The position numbers were made by a program, and so were the translations under genes. From an uncultured Pelagibacteraceae bacterium (GTDB taxonomy: Bacteria; Pseudomonadota; Alphaproteobacteria; Pelagibacterales; AG-422-B15): a stretch of DNA of 64,000 nt. Shown here one piece after another: positions 1-10,726 of this stretch. Location of the stretch: positions 101,964 to 165,963 of the forward strand of contig CABYDZ010000004.1 of NCBI GenBank assembly GCA_902517885.1, given 5' to 3'. Positions within the stretch are counted from its first letter, which is position 1, and each line of letters begins with the position of its first letter. Under the pieces are notes generated by a model. The model was not told the DNA's origin, did no database searches, and saw only the letters and a program-made list of their open reading frames with translations.

Positions 1-1217
1 AGCAAAATCCCTCTTGATAGACATGCAAAACAAAGTCTATTTGCTATTTCAACTCCCTTTTGTTCCCCAGGAGATCCAAAATGTACAGCTGCAAGAAGAC
101 CTTTCCCACAAACAAGAGAAATCACATTACTATATTTATTTTTTAATCTATTTAGTTCATCAAGTAAGACCTTGCCCATTTTTTCTGAATTCTCAATTAA
201 TCCTTCTTCAATTATTACTCGTAACGATGCCTCAGCTGCCGCGCATGCAATTGGGTTTCCTGAGTGAGTTGAGCTCATATTCCCTGCTCCAGGAAGATCA
301 ATAAGTTCAGCAGACGTTAATATAGCTGATAATGGCAGGCTTGAGCTTATCCCTTTTCCACAACAAATAATATCTGGAGTAACACTGTAATGCTCATACC
401 CAAATAATTTTCCTGTTCTTCCAAAGCCAGACTGCATCTCATCAAAGCACATGTAAATATCATTTTTCTTGGCTAACTTATCTAATGCTAGCATATACTC
501 AGATGGGTAAAAAATTGCCCCATAGCCCTGAAACGTTTCAATCATAAATCCAGCAATATCTTTATCTAATTCAATATTTTCCCTAGCGCAGAGTTCATTT
601 ATATCTTTCATAAATTGCTCTCCTGAATTTGAATTATATTTTTCTAACCATGGGTAAGGGAAAGGTAAAAAATGAATATTTGGGTCTTTAAATCCGAACC
701 ATGATTTTTGTTCTTCATTTCCAGACATGCCTTGTGCTCCTAAAGTTCTGCCGTGCCAGGCTCCTTGAAAGCATATAATGCCATTTCTTCTCTTATTTTT
801 TTTAATTCCACCTAGTCTCATTAGCTTTAATCCTGCTTCAGTAGCTTCAGAACCTGCTGAAGTTAAAAATGCTTTTTCAAAATTTGAAGGAGTAACTTTT
901 AGTAAATATTCTAAATAGGATACCCGATATTTATTTAAGTATGTATAGGTGTGTAATACTCCTTTAGTAGTCGCTTCAACAATTGCATTTACAACTCTTG
1001 GATGTGAATGACCAGCATTTGCTACAAAAATACCACTTGTAAAATCCGTATATACATTACCATATTCATCATAAACTTCCTCACCCACAGCATGATCCCA
1101 TACTAGAGGAAGTTGACCATGCATAGTACTTGCTTCTATTTTTGATAATTTATTCTGGAGTATATTAAAGTTATCCAGGTTTTTTTGATAAAGTGAACTA
1201 CTAAATTTATTACTCAT
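1..1217 (-). CDS. Class III PLP-dependent aminotransferase (GSA/acetylornithine/4-aminobutyrate type), 3' end truncated by window edge
   Basis: Not in ORF track because it is open at the window edge. Reverse-strand reading from ATG at 1217 gives MSNKFSSSLYQKNLDNFNILQ...EVYDEYGNVYTDFTSGIFVANAGHSHPRVVNAI...TSAGSEATEAGLKLMRL...FQGAWHGRT...FDEMQSGFGRTGKLFGYEHYSVTPDIICCGKGISS, typical class III motifs including the Schiff-base lysine region. Confidence 0.9.
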   Translation of the reverse strand, partial: MSNKFSSSLYQKNLDNFNILQNKLSKIEASTMHGQLPLVWDHAVGEEVYDEYGNVYTDFTSGIFVANAGHSHPRVVNAIVEATTKGVLHTYTYLNKYRVSYLEYLLKVTPSNFEKAFLTSAGSEATEAGLKLMRLGGIKKNKRRNGIICFQGAWHGRTLGAQGMSGNEEQKSWFGFKDPNIHFLPFPYPWLEKYNSNSGEQFMKDINELCARENIELDKDIAGFMIETFQGYGAIFYPSEYMLALDKLAKKNDIYMCFDEMQSGFGRTGKLFGYEHYSVTPDIICCGKGISSSLPLSAILTSAELIDLPGAGNMSSTHSGNPIACAAAEASLRVIIEEGLIENSEKMGKVLLDELNRLKNKYSNVISLVCGKGLLAAVHFGSPGEQKGVEIANRLCFACLSRGIL

Positions 1218-1244
1218 ACTTTATTTAATTTATATTTAATAAAA

Positions 1245-1679
1245 CTATATAATTTCAACCACTTCAACTCTGTATTTATCTGGATCAAAAATAAAAAAAA
1301 CATTTGCTATTCCTTCATTAGATCTGATTGGTTCGGAAAGGGTTTCAATTTCATTATTGATACAGTGTTCATAAAAATCTCTGGCATTTTTAACTTGAAT
1401 TGCTATATGTGCTTCGCCCACAGAATAGAGTTGTTCATAGTTTCTGGAATAAGATACACCATCACCATGATACTTTAAAAGTTCAATAACAGAACCATCA
1501 GGACTTTTCATTTTTACCATATGAACATTCATATCTTTTGTTCCAGCAAGATTGTTTATTCCTTCGCTTCCATCCCAAAAATCTTGAAGAACCTGGAAAC
1601 CAATTTTATTGACATAAAAATTAACAGATCTTTCCATATCACTTACAATTAATCCAGCGTGTCTTATACCTAATAACAT
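1245..1679 (-). CDS. VOC/glyoxalase family protein (lactoylglutathione lyase-like)
   Basis: 144 aa ORF: GIRHAGLIVSDMERSVNFYVNKIGFQV ... SPDGSVIELLKY ... FFIFDPDKYRVEVVEI. Confidence 0.85.
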   Translation of the reverse strand: MLLGIRHAGLIVSDMERSVNFYVNKIGFQVLQDFWDGSEGINNLAGTKDMNVHMVKMKSPDGSVIELLKYHGDGVSYSRNYEQLYSVGEAHIAIQVKNARDFYEHCINNEIETLSEPIRSNEGIANVFFIFDPDKYRVEVVEII

Positions 1680-1710
1680 TTTTTTAAAATTTTATTTAAT
1701 AATTTTCTAT

Positions 1711-3444
1711 TTATACCTTATTTTCTGAAAGTCTACCATTATTTAGGGAGTAAATATATTCACAATTTTCTATAATTGATTTTTTATGAGAGATAATGAT
1801 TATTGTTTTGTTATTTTGTAAGTTATAAATTTCTTTCATAAATTCTTTTTCCGTTTTTCCATCTAACGAATTAGTTGACTCATCAAAAACAAGTACTTCA
1901 GGTTCATTATAGATAGCTCTTGCAATACCAACTCTTTGTCTTTGACCCCCCGATAACCTTAATCCCCTTTCACCTAAATAAGTATCGTATCCATCTTTCA
2001 ACTCATTGAGTAACTCATTTAGCTGTGAGACTTTTATTGCTTTATCTAGAAGTTTATAATTAATATTTTCATCTTTAATTCCTAAAGCAATATTTCTTGC
2101 AAGCGTATCATCAGATAAATAAATAGTTTGGGGCACATAACCAATTAATTTTTGCCAGGAAGAAATATTATTGTTTATGTCAATGCCATCGACCATTATT
2201 TGACCTGAAGATGTTTTTAGTAGACCTAGAATAATATCAACTAGGGTACTTTTTCCTGCTCCACTTGGCCCTTCTATGCCAATTGTAGATCCCTTTGGGA
2301 TTTTAAGACTTACATTTGTCAATGCTTTTCTATCAGATCCACTATAAGAAAAATCTACATTTTTAATTTCAATTAAATTATTAAAATTGATTTGATTTTT
2401 ATTTATACTGTCATCTTTAGATTCTCTATATTGAATTATATTCCTATCTATACGATTTAAGATTGGAATAACAGGCTTGAAAAATCTTAGAGTTTGTACA
2501 TTTGCTACAATTCTTGTCACCAGTGGCATAAGCCTATAGCCAGCTGCACCAAAAATACTTAGAGTAAAAAGTGTACTATTTATTGAATGATTCATAGTTA
2601 TTGAAAATAATATCACTGAAATTATCAAAACTATTGCCAATGTCTCAAAAAAGAATTTAGGAACTTGCTGCACCACAGCTTGGTTTCTTGCTACTTCAGA
2701 GTAAAGTTTATTACTTTTTTCATATCTTTCTGTAGACTCATTTATTCTTCCTAAGAGAATTATATTCTTAATTGAACCCAGTCCTTCTTGAACATATTGG
2801 ATTCTTTTGCCTTCGTGCAGCTGTCTTTTCTCACCCCAAGAAGTATTGTATTTTTTAATATTTACATAAAATAAGTATCCAGAACCAGCTAAGAGACCAA
2901 GTACTATCGTTGCCATCCAAAAATCAACATAAGTAATAAGTATAATCAGCGCAACAAATATGATCGTATCTGCAATAATTAATACAGATGCATTTACTAC
3001 GGTAATAAAAGCAGTAACTTCAGTAGTTACATTTCTTATTAGTTGAGCAGAATTATTCAAAAGATGAAATTCATATTCTTGATTTAGATAGCCTCTAAAC
3101 ATTTTGAAAGAAAGATTAGCTTGAAGATCAAAAATAAATTTTTGTTGAAACCATAGCAGATAACTTAAAAAAATATTTTTTAAAAGAAAAACTAACGCCA
3201 TAAAAATTCCAGCAAAAATAATTTGAGAATTTTTTTCTTCATAACCCATTTCAACAAAAATTCTATCTAAAAAAAACCATTTTTCTTCAACACCCTGGTT
3301 AAAGACTGATGTTAGTACTGGTATGATTGCACCAATACTTATTGTTTCTAGGATCATCGAAATGAAAACAATTAGCATTAAATAATAGAATCTTGTCTTT
3401 TCAGTTTTATCTAAAAATTTAAATATATTTTTAATTAGAAGCAT
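1711..3444 (-). CDS. ABC transporter, fused permease/ATPase (MsbA/PglK-like; candidate lipid-linked glycan flippase)
   Basis: 577 aa; N-terminal TM domain, Walker A GPSGAGKSTL, signature LSGGQRQRVGIARAI, Walker B VLVFDESTNSLD. Confidence 0.9.
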   Translation of the reverse strand: MLLIKNIFKFLDKTEKTRFYYLMLIVFISMILETISIGAIIPVLTSVFNQGVEEKWFFLDRIFVEMGYEEKNSQIIFAGIFMALVFLLKNIFLSYLLWFQQKFIFDLQANLSFKMFRGYLNQEYEFHLLNNSAQLIRNVTTEVTAFITVVNASVLIIADTIIFVALIILITYVDFWMATIVLGLLAGSGYLFYVNIKKYNTSWGEKRQLHEGKRIQYVQEGLGSIKNIILLGRINESTERYEKSNKLYSEVARNQAVVQQVPKFFFETLAIVLIISVILFSITMNHSINSTLFTLSIFGAAGYRLMPLVTRIVANVQTLRFFKPVIPILNRIDRNIIQYRESKDDSINKNQINFNNLIEIKNVDFSYSGSDRKALTNVSLKIPKGSTIGIEGPSGAGKSTLVDIILGLLKTSSGQIMVDGIDINNNISSWQKLIGYVPQTIYLSDDTLARNIALGIKDENINYKLLDKAIKVSQLNELLNELKDGYDTYLGERGLRLSGGQRQRVGIARAIYNEPEVLVFDESTNSLDGKTEKEFMKEIYNLQNNKTIIIISHKKSIIENCEYIYSLNNGRLSENKV

Positions 3445-3514
3445 TTCTTTTGCTTTGGTTATGGAACTAAATATTTAGTTTACTCAAAGCTAGTTATATT
3501 ATAATTATCATTTT

Positions 3515-4543
3515 ATGAAACCATTATTTATTACAGGGGTTTACAGAAGTGGGACAACTTTAGTTAGTAACATATTAAGAAAGCATCCTGAATTAGATAT
3601 CACATATGATTCAGTGAACTATTTTAGATATGTCATAAAAAAAAATATTGAGGCAGCAAAATATATTGAGATTACAAAGTCTATTGAGAAAAGGATGAGT
3701 GATAGGTACTCAATTAAATTAAACAGTGAAAAAATCATAAATGATATTGAAAAGAGTAAAAAAGATATTGATCATGCGGTAATTTATTCTTGTATTATGA
3801 ATAATTTATTTAGCTACAGTAACAACCGATGGGGTGAAAAGAGTGTTTTAGAATGGACAAGTATTCCAAAGTTTTTGAAAATGTATGAAGATAGCCAAGC
3901 AATTCATATTATAAGAGATCCAAGAGATGTATTAGCATCTAGAAAATACATGACTATTGCTCCAGGCAAACAGTATTTGGATACAATTTTTAATTGTATG
4001 CATTCTATGCAATGTGCAATTAAATACAAAACTCAACTACCTAGTGATAGATACTTATTAATTTCGTATGAAGAGCTAATTTTGCAAAAAGAAAAAACTA
4101 CAAAAAAAATTTTTAAGTTTTTAAAGGAGGAATTTTATGATGATCTTATCGAATATGAGAATTTAATTGACAATAAAGGCGAAGCTCTAAGTGTGAATAC
4201 TCACTCTTCCTATTCAGATACTAATCCAAATAATTTAATTGGCAGATGGAGAGAAAAATTAGACTCAGAAGACATAATGCTTACACAACTATTATTAAAG
4301 AATTATATGAAAAATTTCCATTATGAAATTGATCAAAATTATAACAATTCTAATGACTCAAAAATAGCTGAAAAAGTTTTTGAGGATGATGCATTACTAA
4401 AAAAAAGATGGTTAAATTATAAGAAAACTGGTGAGGGAGTAGAAGACTTTACAAATGATCCAACAGATCCTGAAAACTGGGTTAAAAGATCAGGTATTGA
4501 TGGAAAAGGGGCCGGTAAGGGATATAAGAAATTCAAAACTTAA
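3515..4543 (+). CDS. Sulfotransferase family protein
   Basis: PAPS-binding-like N-terminus FITGVYRSGTTLVSNILRKHPEL; HIIRDPRDVLASR motif. Confidence 0.85.
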   Translation: MKPLFITGVYRSGTTLVSNILRKHPELDITYDSVNYFRYVIKKNIEAAKYIEITKSIEKRMSDRYSIKLNSEKIINDIEKSKKDIDHAVIYSCIMNNLFSYSNNRWGEKSVLEWTSIPKFLKMYEDSQAIHIIRDPRDVLASRKYMTIAPGKQYLDTIFNCMHSMQCAIKYKTQLPSDRYLLISYEELILQKEKTTKKIFKFLKEEFYDDLIEYENLIDNKGEALSVNTHSSYSDTNPNNLIGRWREKLDSEDIMLTQLLLKNYMKNFHYEIDQNYNNSNDSKIAEKVFEDDALLKKRWLNYKKTGEGVEDFTNDPTDPENWVKRSGIDGKGAGKGYKKFKT

Positions 4544-4548
4544 ATTAA

Positions 4549-5670
4549 ATGATAGGTCTAAAATTTATTAAAAGTTTTTTTATAATTTTTATAAACGCAA
4601 AAAAAAATTATTTATTTCCCACGTATAAAGATATTGTAATTTACCAAAAAGTTAACAGCGAGATTTTTGAAAGATATTTTTATCCTGATGATTTAGTGGT
4701 ACTCGATCGAAATTTTAGCCTAAATATACCTGTTTTGCTATTATCCTTTATTTCTTGTATTTGCCATAAAAGCTGGACACCATACTACCGTCTATTCATA
4801 AAGTTAACTAGAGCTAAATGTGTATTAACTTTTATGCACAACGATCCTGACTTTTATCAGCTTAAAGAATCTGATGATAAAGTCTTTATATCAATTCAGA
4901 ATGGAATTATTTTGGGTAAGCAAACCTGGCTAAAAGAAGATCGTATTTATAAATCAGATTATTTCTTATGTTTTGGAACTTCTACGCAACATGAGTTTAA
5001 AAATATAATTGACACAAAATTCAAATCTATAGGGTCATTTAAAAATAATATTTACTCAAAAAATAAAATAGAAGAAAAAGAAAATTGTATTACATTTATT
5101 TCACAATATAAGTTAAATAGATCTATCAAAGAATTTTTTACAATTGAAAAGAAAATTCTTCCATATTTAAACAATTATTGTAAAGAAAATAAATTTATAT
5201 TTAAGATTTGTGGAAGCAATTTAAATTTTGCGAAGGAAGAAAAAGAGTTCTACCAGGAAATTATTAAAGATGATTTTATTTTTCTTCCTAAGAAAAATGT
5301 AGATACAAGTTACAAATATTTAGAAAGTTCAGAAATTAATGTAGCTATTGATTCTACTTTAGGCTTAGAAAGTTTGGCATCTGGTCATAAGACAGCAATA
5401 TTTATGGTAAGAGGAAAAAAATTAAATTTAAATAATTGGTATTTCGGAAAACATATAAACAACATATCTGAAAATGGACCATTTTGGTGTATTGAAGATA
5501 AATTTTCTGAATATGATAGAATTCTTAATTATTTAAAAAACATAGATATAGAGAAATGGCAAAAGTATCATAGTGAATTAATTTCGAAAATTATTGGATT
5601 TGATAAAGATAATAGTATATTTAAGGATATTCTTCTTAAGAATAATGTGCCCCATAAGAATATAAGATAA
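4549..5670 (+). CDS. Putative surface-carbohydrate biosynthesis transferase (GT-B-like, LIC family-like)
   Basis: ISIQNGI ... FGTSTQHEFKN ... STLGLESLASGHKTAIF pattern resembling capsule/O-antigen GT-B proteins. Confidence 0.55.
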   Translation: MIGLKFIKSFFIIFINAKKNYLFPTYKDIVIYQKVNSEIFERYFYPDDLVVLDRNFSLNIPVLLLSFISCICHKSWTPYYRLFIKLTRAKCVLTFMHNDPDFYQLKESDDKVFISIQNGIILGKQTWLKEDRIYKSDYFLCFGTSTQHEFKNIIDTKFKSIGSFKNNIYSKNKIEEKENCITFISQYKLNRSIKEFFTIEKKILPYLNNYCKENKFIFKICGSNLNFAKEEKEFYQEIIKDDFIFLPKKNVDTSYKYLESSEINVAIDSTLGLESLASGHKTAIFMVRGKKLNLNNWYFGKHINNISENGPFWCIEDKFSEYDRILNYLKNIDIEKWQKYHSELISKIIGFDKDNSIFKDILLKNNVPHKNIR

Positions 5671-5719
5671 TATTGATCTAAATCAGAAAATTTTTGTTAT
5701 TAAACTAAATATTAAAATA

Positions 5720-6469
5720 ATGAAACTCTCAAAAGATAAAATTAATTTAATAAAAAAACATTATGATCTAAATGGATACATTGTAGTTAGAGGATTATTT
5801 GACAAAGAAACAATATTATCTGCTGAAAAATATCTATGGACCTATATAGAAGATAACATCAAAAATTTTGATAAGAAGGAAGTTAACTTTACGAAAAATG
5901 GAGATATTAATTCAATTCATAATTTTTCAAAATGGCCGTGGGTAAAAAAATTAAGAGATAACAAAAATCTAAAAAAAATTGTTAACAAACTAATCGGTAA
6001 TCAAGCAAAAAACTTTGGGGCAGAGCTTTTTGCAAAACCAGCAAAATCTGGAATGCCTGCGCCAATGCATCAAGATAATTATTACTGGTGCATAGATAAT
6101 GCATGTGCGCTTACAGTTTGGATATCTTTCGGGGCGTCAAATAAGAAAAATGGTGGAATATATTATTTAAAAAAAACCCATAAATTTGGTATTCTTGAGC
6201 ATAAAAGATCATATGCCCCTGGAAGTTCACAAACATTAAAATATCAGGAAAATCTTAAAAGTTTCAAAAAAATATATCCAAATTTACAAGCTGGAGATTG
6301 CGTAATACATCATTGTTTGTCTGTTCATGGAAGTGAGAAAAATAACAGTAATATTCCAAGAGTTGGCTGCACTCTTAGATATATCGGAAAAAATTCAAAG
6401 ATAGATTCTATTATGAAAATGAAGTATGAGAAGGATCTAAAAAAGCATTATAAAAAAATTATGAGATAG
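5720..6469 (+). CDS. Phytanoyl-CoA dioxygenase (PhyH)-like Fe(II)/2OG dioxygenase
   Basis: GYIVVRGLFDKETI; HQD metal motif (APMHQDNYYWCID), distal His (VIHHCLSVHGSEKN) and Arg (IPRVGCTLRY). Confidence 0.85.
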   Translation: MKLSKDKINLIKKHYDLNGYIVVRGLFDKETILSAEKYLWTYIEDNIKNFDKKEVNFTKNGDINSIHNFSKWPWVKKLRDNKNLKKIVNKLIGNQAKNFGAELFAKPAKSGMPAPMHQDNYYWCIDNACALTVWISFGASNKKNGGIYYLKKTHKFGILEHKRSYAPGSSQTLKYQENLKSFKKIYPNLQAGDCVIHHCLSVHGSEKNNSNIPRVGCTLRYIGKNSKIDSIMKMKYEKDLKKHYKKIMR

Positions 6470-6476
6470 GTTTTTA

Positions 6477-7577
6477 ATGAATGCTGATTATAAAAACTTA
6501 TTTTTAGATAAAAATCAATTTTTAATTGATAATACAACTAATTTTGCAGACCAAATCGTTAATATAGTTAATGTAATAAATGAGTTTACACATTTAAATA
6601 AAAATTGGGTTAAAAAAGATTGTCTTCAAAATTTGTCTGAGCAGGATCTGATAGAAATACAAGACTCCGTTTCAAACGATGCGCAAGAAGAATTAGTAAA
6701 AATAATTAAACCATATGTAGAGCCGAAAATAGTTGAATTATTTGGCAAAAAACAAGAAATCAATATTAGAGTAAGTGCACAAATAAAAAGTAGGTGGAAG
6801 AACGAAGTATTGAATGAAAATAGACGAGTTATATTAGGTAAGAATGGATTTAATGAACATGAAAATAAACCTAACATGGCATTTCCTACTAGGGCCCATC
6901 AAGATTTAGATAATAATGGAAATCGTAGTAGTCATGTAATAATTTTTTATTTTCAGATGACTGAAAATTATGAAAATTGTTCAATGCTTCAAATAGGAAA
7001 CATCGATAAAGATTTATGTATTATTGATAATGATATGAGAAATGGTTATCCAAATGAAATGACTTCAAGAGCTCAAAATGAGATAAATTGGTTAGCACCA
7101 AAAATTAAACCTGGTGATATTTCTCTAATGAGTCCACTAACTATTCACCGTAGCACTCCTATATCAGAAATACCAAGAATAGCACTGAATGTAAAATTTC
7201 AACCAACTACATTAGACTATATAAAGTTGATCTATAATGAGGACTTAGACAAAATAAAAAAAATTTCTGATCGAAATGAAAAATTAATTCTACTAAAATC
7301 AATGATAGACAAAAATATTAATAAAAATAGAGGTTTATCATTAGAAAAAGCTACGATTTCGTTGCTCTTAAATGATCGTAAAAGTTTTTATGATGATATA
7401 AGAAAGTTGTTCACTTATGAAATATCTCAAAAAAATTTGGATAAAATAGCTGCTGGATGTATTTTGCGAAAATCAGTTTATTTTGTAAATGATAATGATT
7501 TGAAATGTTTAAATAATCCAATTGAAAATTTTGTCGACAAGTCCTGTGCATCATCGATTTTAAAAACAATTAATTAG
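6477..7577 (+). CDS. Second PhyH-like Fe(II)/2OG dioxygenase, divergent
   Basis: TRAHQDLDNNGNRSSH (HxD), SPLTIHRSTPISEIPRIALNVKF (distal His and Arg). Confidence 0.65.
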   Translation: MNADYKNLFLDKNQFLIDNTTNFADQIVNIVNVINEFTHLNKNWVKKDCLQNLSEQDLIEIQDSVSNDAQEELVKIIKPYVEPKIVELFGKKQEINIRVSAQIKSRWKNEVLNENRRVILGKNGFNEHENKPNMAFPTRAHQDLDNNGNRSSHVIIFYFQMTENYENCSMLQIGNIDKDLCIIDNDMRNGYPNEMTSRAQNEINWLAPKIKPGDISLMSPLTIHRSTPISEIPRIALNVKFQPTTLDYIKLIYNEDLDKIKKISDRNEKLILLKSMIDKNINKNRGLSLEKATISLLLNDRKSFYDDIRKLFTYEISQKNLDKIAAGCILRKSVYFVNDNDLKCLNNPIENFVDKSCASSILKTIN

Positions 7578-7584
7578 AGTTTAA

Positions 7585-8103
7585 ATGTCAAATTATTCAA
7601 TTTATTTAGAAGAATTCACTGAACAACATGATTTTTCAGATTACTTAAAACTTGTAAATGATAAAAATAATACTTATGCGATTGAAGGGATAGATGAAAA
7701 AAGAATAACAAAAAAAGAATTAATTAAATTTATAAATGAATATGATGGAATTTTATACGGGATTTTTAACGAAAAAAAAAGACACATTGGAAATCTTAGT
7801 TTTAGCAAAATTGATGATCGAAAGAAAATTTGTAATACAGGCATACTTTTGTCTCAATCTTACCAAGGATGTGGCTACGCGTTTCAAGCAATGGTATTAG
7901 GGCTTGGAAATATTTTTGACAATTTTAATATTGATACTGTTCAATTATTTGTATTAGAGTCAAATCTCTCGGCAATCAGACTTTATGAGAAATTAGGTTT
8001 TCAGCTTCAAGGAGTTGCTCATAATCAGTTTTTTAAAAACGGACAATATAAAGACTCATTAGAATACAGAATTGAAAAAAGAAATTTTAAATATTACCCC
8101 TAG
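7585..8103 (+). CDS. GNAT family N-acetyltransferase
   Basis: GILLSQSYQGCGYAFQAMVLGLGNIFD...VLESNLSAIRLYEKLGFQLQG typical RimJ/PseH-type GNAT. Confidence 0.85.
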   Translation: MSNYSIYLEEFTEQHDFSDYLKLVNDKNNTYAIEGIDEKRITKKELIKFINEYDGILYGIFNEKKRHIGNLSFSKIDDRKKICNTGILLSQSYQGCGYAFQAMVLGLGNIFDNFNIDTVQLFVLESNLSAIRLYEKLGFQLQGVAHNQFFKNGQYKDSLEYRIEKRNFKYYP

Positions 8104-8169
8104 CTAAAATGAAACTTGGAAAACAATAGAAACTAGTATATTTGATTTGATAGATTAAAGGATAATTTT

Positions 8170-9978
8170 ATGAATATATTAGGTTTATCTCTTGGAATAC
8201 TGTCAACAGCAGCATTGTTTGTGAATGGAAAATTAAAATCCTGTATCAGTCAGGAGAGATACTCCAGAATTAAAAATGATGAGTCATTTCCAGTTGATGC
8301 GATAGAGCATGTGATGTCCGTAAATGCTATAGATGGTAAAGATTTAGATGCTGTAATTATTGCGGGCAACATGCTTAACCTAAGTACCCATTTAATGAAA
8401 AAATATAGTAAATGGTCACTAAAAGATCATTTTGATATTATGGAATTGTATTGGAAGCCAAAATTAATTGAAAATAAAGATTTGTCCTTTAATAAGATCT
8501 TCAAGCACAAAATTGATACAGGCCAGTTCCCGGGAAAGCCATCTTGGGAAGACCTGCTTAATAATACATCTGAAAACTATTCAGATCCAATGAATATGGA
8601 TGTGTATAAAAAGTTTATACATAAGATTATTTCTGACTTATTAAATATTGAAGAAAATAAAATTATTCACATTGATCATCATGAATGTCATGCAGCATAT
8701 GCATATTGGGCATCGCCTCTAAGGGGAGAAGAAACATTAATTTTGACTGCAGATGCATTTGGTGATGGATTGAGTTCAACAATATCAGACTTAGGAAAAA
8801 ATAATAATATAACACGTTTACATAGCGTAAAAGCTGATGATTTTCAGTTAGGTAGAATTTATAGAAGCATAACCCTATTAATGGCGATGATGCCAGATCA
8901 ACACGAGTTTAAAGTAATGGGTTTGGCTCCTTATGCAAAGAATCATGCTGTTGAGACTGCATATAATATTTTTAAAAATGGAATGTACGTTGATGGAATA
9001 AATTTTAAATATCATGAAAAGCCTAGTGATTTATTTTTTTATTATAAAGAAAGACTTCAATCATGCAGATTTGATGGGATAGCTGGTGGATTACAAAAAT
9101 ATACAGAGGAGATAATGTTGGAGTATATCTCCAATGCAATGAGAAAATTTAAGAAAGATAAATTTGTTTTTTCAGGTGGTATATCAATGAATGTGAAAGC
9201 AAACATGTTAATTAAAGATCTACCAGAAATTAAAGAAATGTTTGTAGCACCCTCTGGAGGTGACGAGTCATTAGCTATTGGTGGATGTTATGCGTATTTA
9301 GATAAAAACAATTTAATTGATGAAATTAAGCCTATGGAGCATGCTTATTTAGGAAGAAATATTTCCGCCTTAGAAGTTGAAGAATGCGTAGCCCATGCAC
9401 AAAATGAAGGCTTTCATACTTGTAACTATGATGATGATTTTCTAGCAAGACTTATTTCAGAAGGAAAAGTTGTTGGAAGATGTTCAGGAAGAGCAGAGTT
9501 TGGAGCAAGATCTTTAGGTAACAGAGCAATAATAGCTGATCCAAGAAATAGTATGATTGTTGAGATAATTAATGAGAAAATAAAAAATAGAGACTTTTGG
9601 ATGCCTTTTGCACCAAGTATATTATTTGAAATGAGTGAAAAATATATAATTAATAAAAAAAATATATTCTCTCCTTATATGACAGTAGGCTTTGAGTCAA
9701 CTCATGATGGATCTAAAGATCTCCAGGCAGCAATGCATCCTTCTGATAAAACTCTTAGACCACAAATGGTTACAAAAGAAATGAATCCTGAATATCATAG
9801 ATTGCTTACATCCTTTTATAATTTAACTGGAGTTGGAGGAGTTCTTAATACTTCATTTAATTTACATGGTTTTCCTATAGTAAACAGTGCGAAAGATGCT
9901 TATAATGTTTTCAAAAAATCTGGTATTGATATTTTAGCTTTTGATAAATTTTTAATATCAAAAAAAACTATTAAATAA
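8170..9978 (+). CDS. Carbamoyltransferase (NodU/CmcH family)
   Basis: MNILGLSLG...HIDHHECHAAYAYWASPLRGEETLILTADAFGDG...FSGGISMNVKANM...GRAEFGARSLGNRAIIADPR...LNTSFNLHGFPIV. Confidence 0.95.
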   Translation: MNILGLSLGILSTAALFVNGKLKSCISQERYSRIKNDESFPVDAIEHVMSVNAIDGKDLDAVIIAGNMLNLSTHLMKKYSKWSLKDHFDIMELYWKPKLIENKDLSFNKIFKHKIDTGQFPGKPSWEDLLNNTSENYSDPMNMDVYKKFIHKIISDLLNIEENKIIHIDHHECHAAYAYWASPLRGEETLILTADAFGDGLSSTISDLGKNNNITRLHSVKADDFQLGRIYRSITLLMAMMPDQHEFKVMGLAPYAKNHAVETAYNIFKNGMYVDGINFKYHEKPSDLFFYYKERLQSCRFDGIAGGLQKYTEEIMLEYISNAMRKFKKDKFVFSGGISMNVKANMLIKDLPEIKEMFVAPSGGDESLAIGGCYAYLDKNNLIDEIKPMEHAYLGRNISALEVEECVAHAQNEGFHTCNYDDDFLARLISEGKVVGRCSGRAEFGARSLGNRAIIADPRNSMIVEIINEKIKNRDFWMPFAPSILFEMSEKYIINKKNIFSPYMTVGFESTHDGSKDLQAAMHPSDKTLRPQMVTKEMNPEYHRLLTSFYNLTGVGGVLNTSFNLHGFPIVNSAKDAYNVFKKSGIDILAFDKFLISKKTIK

Positions 9979-9998
9979 ATTCTTACCAAATTTAAATT

Positions 9999-10715
9999 AT
10001 GGATGAATATAAAGAACTCTCTAGGAATTTTTCAACTTCTAACCTAAGTGTAGAAAAGAAATTGGAGAATTTTCCTGCTTATGTGCATCGTCGCGATGTC
10101 GCCATGTTCTTAAATAGATATGAAATTTTTAAAAATATATTAAATATTCATGGATCTATTATTGAATGTGGGGTTAATTTGGGTGCGGGACTTTTTTCTT
10201 GGTTTCATTTTTCAAGTATTCTCGAACCATACAATACATCAAGGTTTATATACGGCTTTGATACATTTGATGGGTTTAAGTCAGTTGATAATAAAGATTC
10301 AAAGGGAATATATGTAGACAAAAAAAGATTTCTAGAATTTACAAAAAGACAATCTGATGAAGAAATCCAAAAAACTATTAATATTCAAAATAATCACCGT
10401 CCCCTGAGTCAATTTGAGAAAGTTTCAATTATTAAAGGAGATGCAGTAAAAACAATTCCTAAGTTTATTAAAAATAATGAACATATAATAGTATCATTAT
10501 TGCACCTTGATTTTGATATTTATAAGCCTTCCAAAGTTGCAATTGACAATTTTTTACCAAGGATGTCAAAAGGATCGATAATTGCTTTAGATGGAACAAA
10601 TTGTCCAGAGGGGCCAGGAGAGGCAATTGCTGTTCTCGAAAGTTTAGATATCAATAAAATTTCAATTCAACGTAATAATTTTGACTCGTTTCTTTGTTAT
10701 GCAATTGTTGAATGA
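9999..10715 (+). CDS. TylF/macrocin O-methyltransferase family protein
   Basis: IIECGVNLGAGLFSW...YGFDTFDGFKSVDNKD...SLLHLDFDIYKPSKVAIDNFLPRMSKGSIIALDG. Confidence 0.85.
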   Translation: MDEYKELSRNFSTSNLSVEKKLENFPAYVHRRDVAMFLNRYEIFKNILNIHGSIIECGVNLGAGLFSWFHFSSILEPYNTSRFIYGFDTFDGFKSVDNKDSKGIYVDKKRFLEFTKRQSDEEIQKTINIQNNHRPLSQFEKVSIIKGDAVKTIPKFIKNNEHIIVSLLHLDFDIYKPSKVAIDNFLPRMSKGSIIALDGTNCPEGPGEAIAVLESLDINKISIQRNNFDSFLCYAIVE

Positions 10716-10726
10716 ATAAGTAACGA

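Noticed and set aside
14-304. ORF-track entry + 96 aa
   Set aside because: Antisense to a convincing class III aminotransferase on the minus strand; composition looks like reversed coding sequence.
6626-6877. ORF-track entry - 83 aa
   Set aside because: Entirely antisense to the PhyH-like gene 6477..7577, no recognizable motif.
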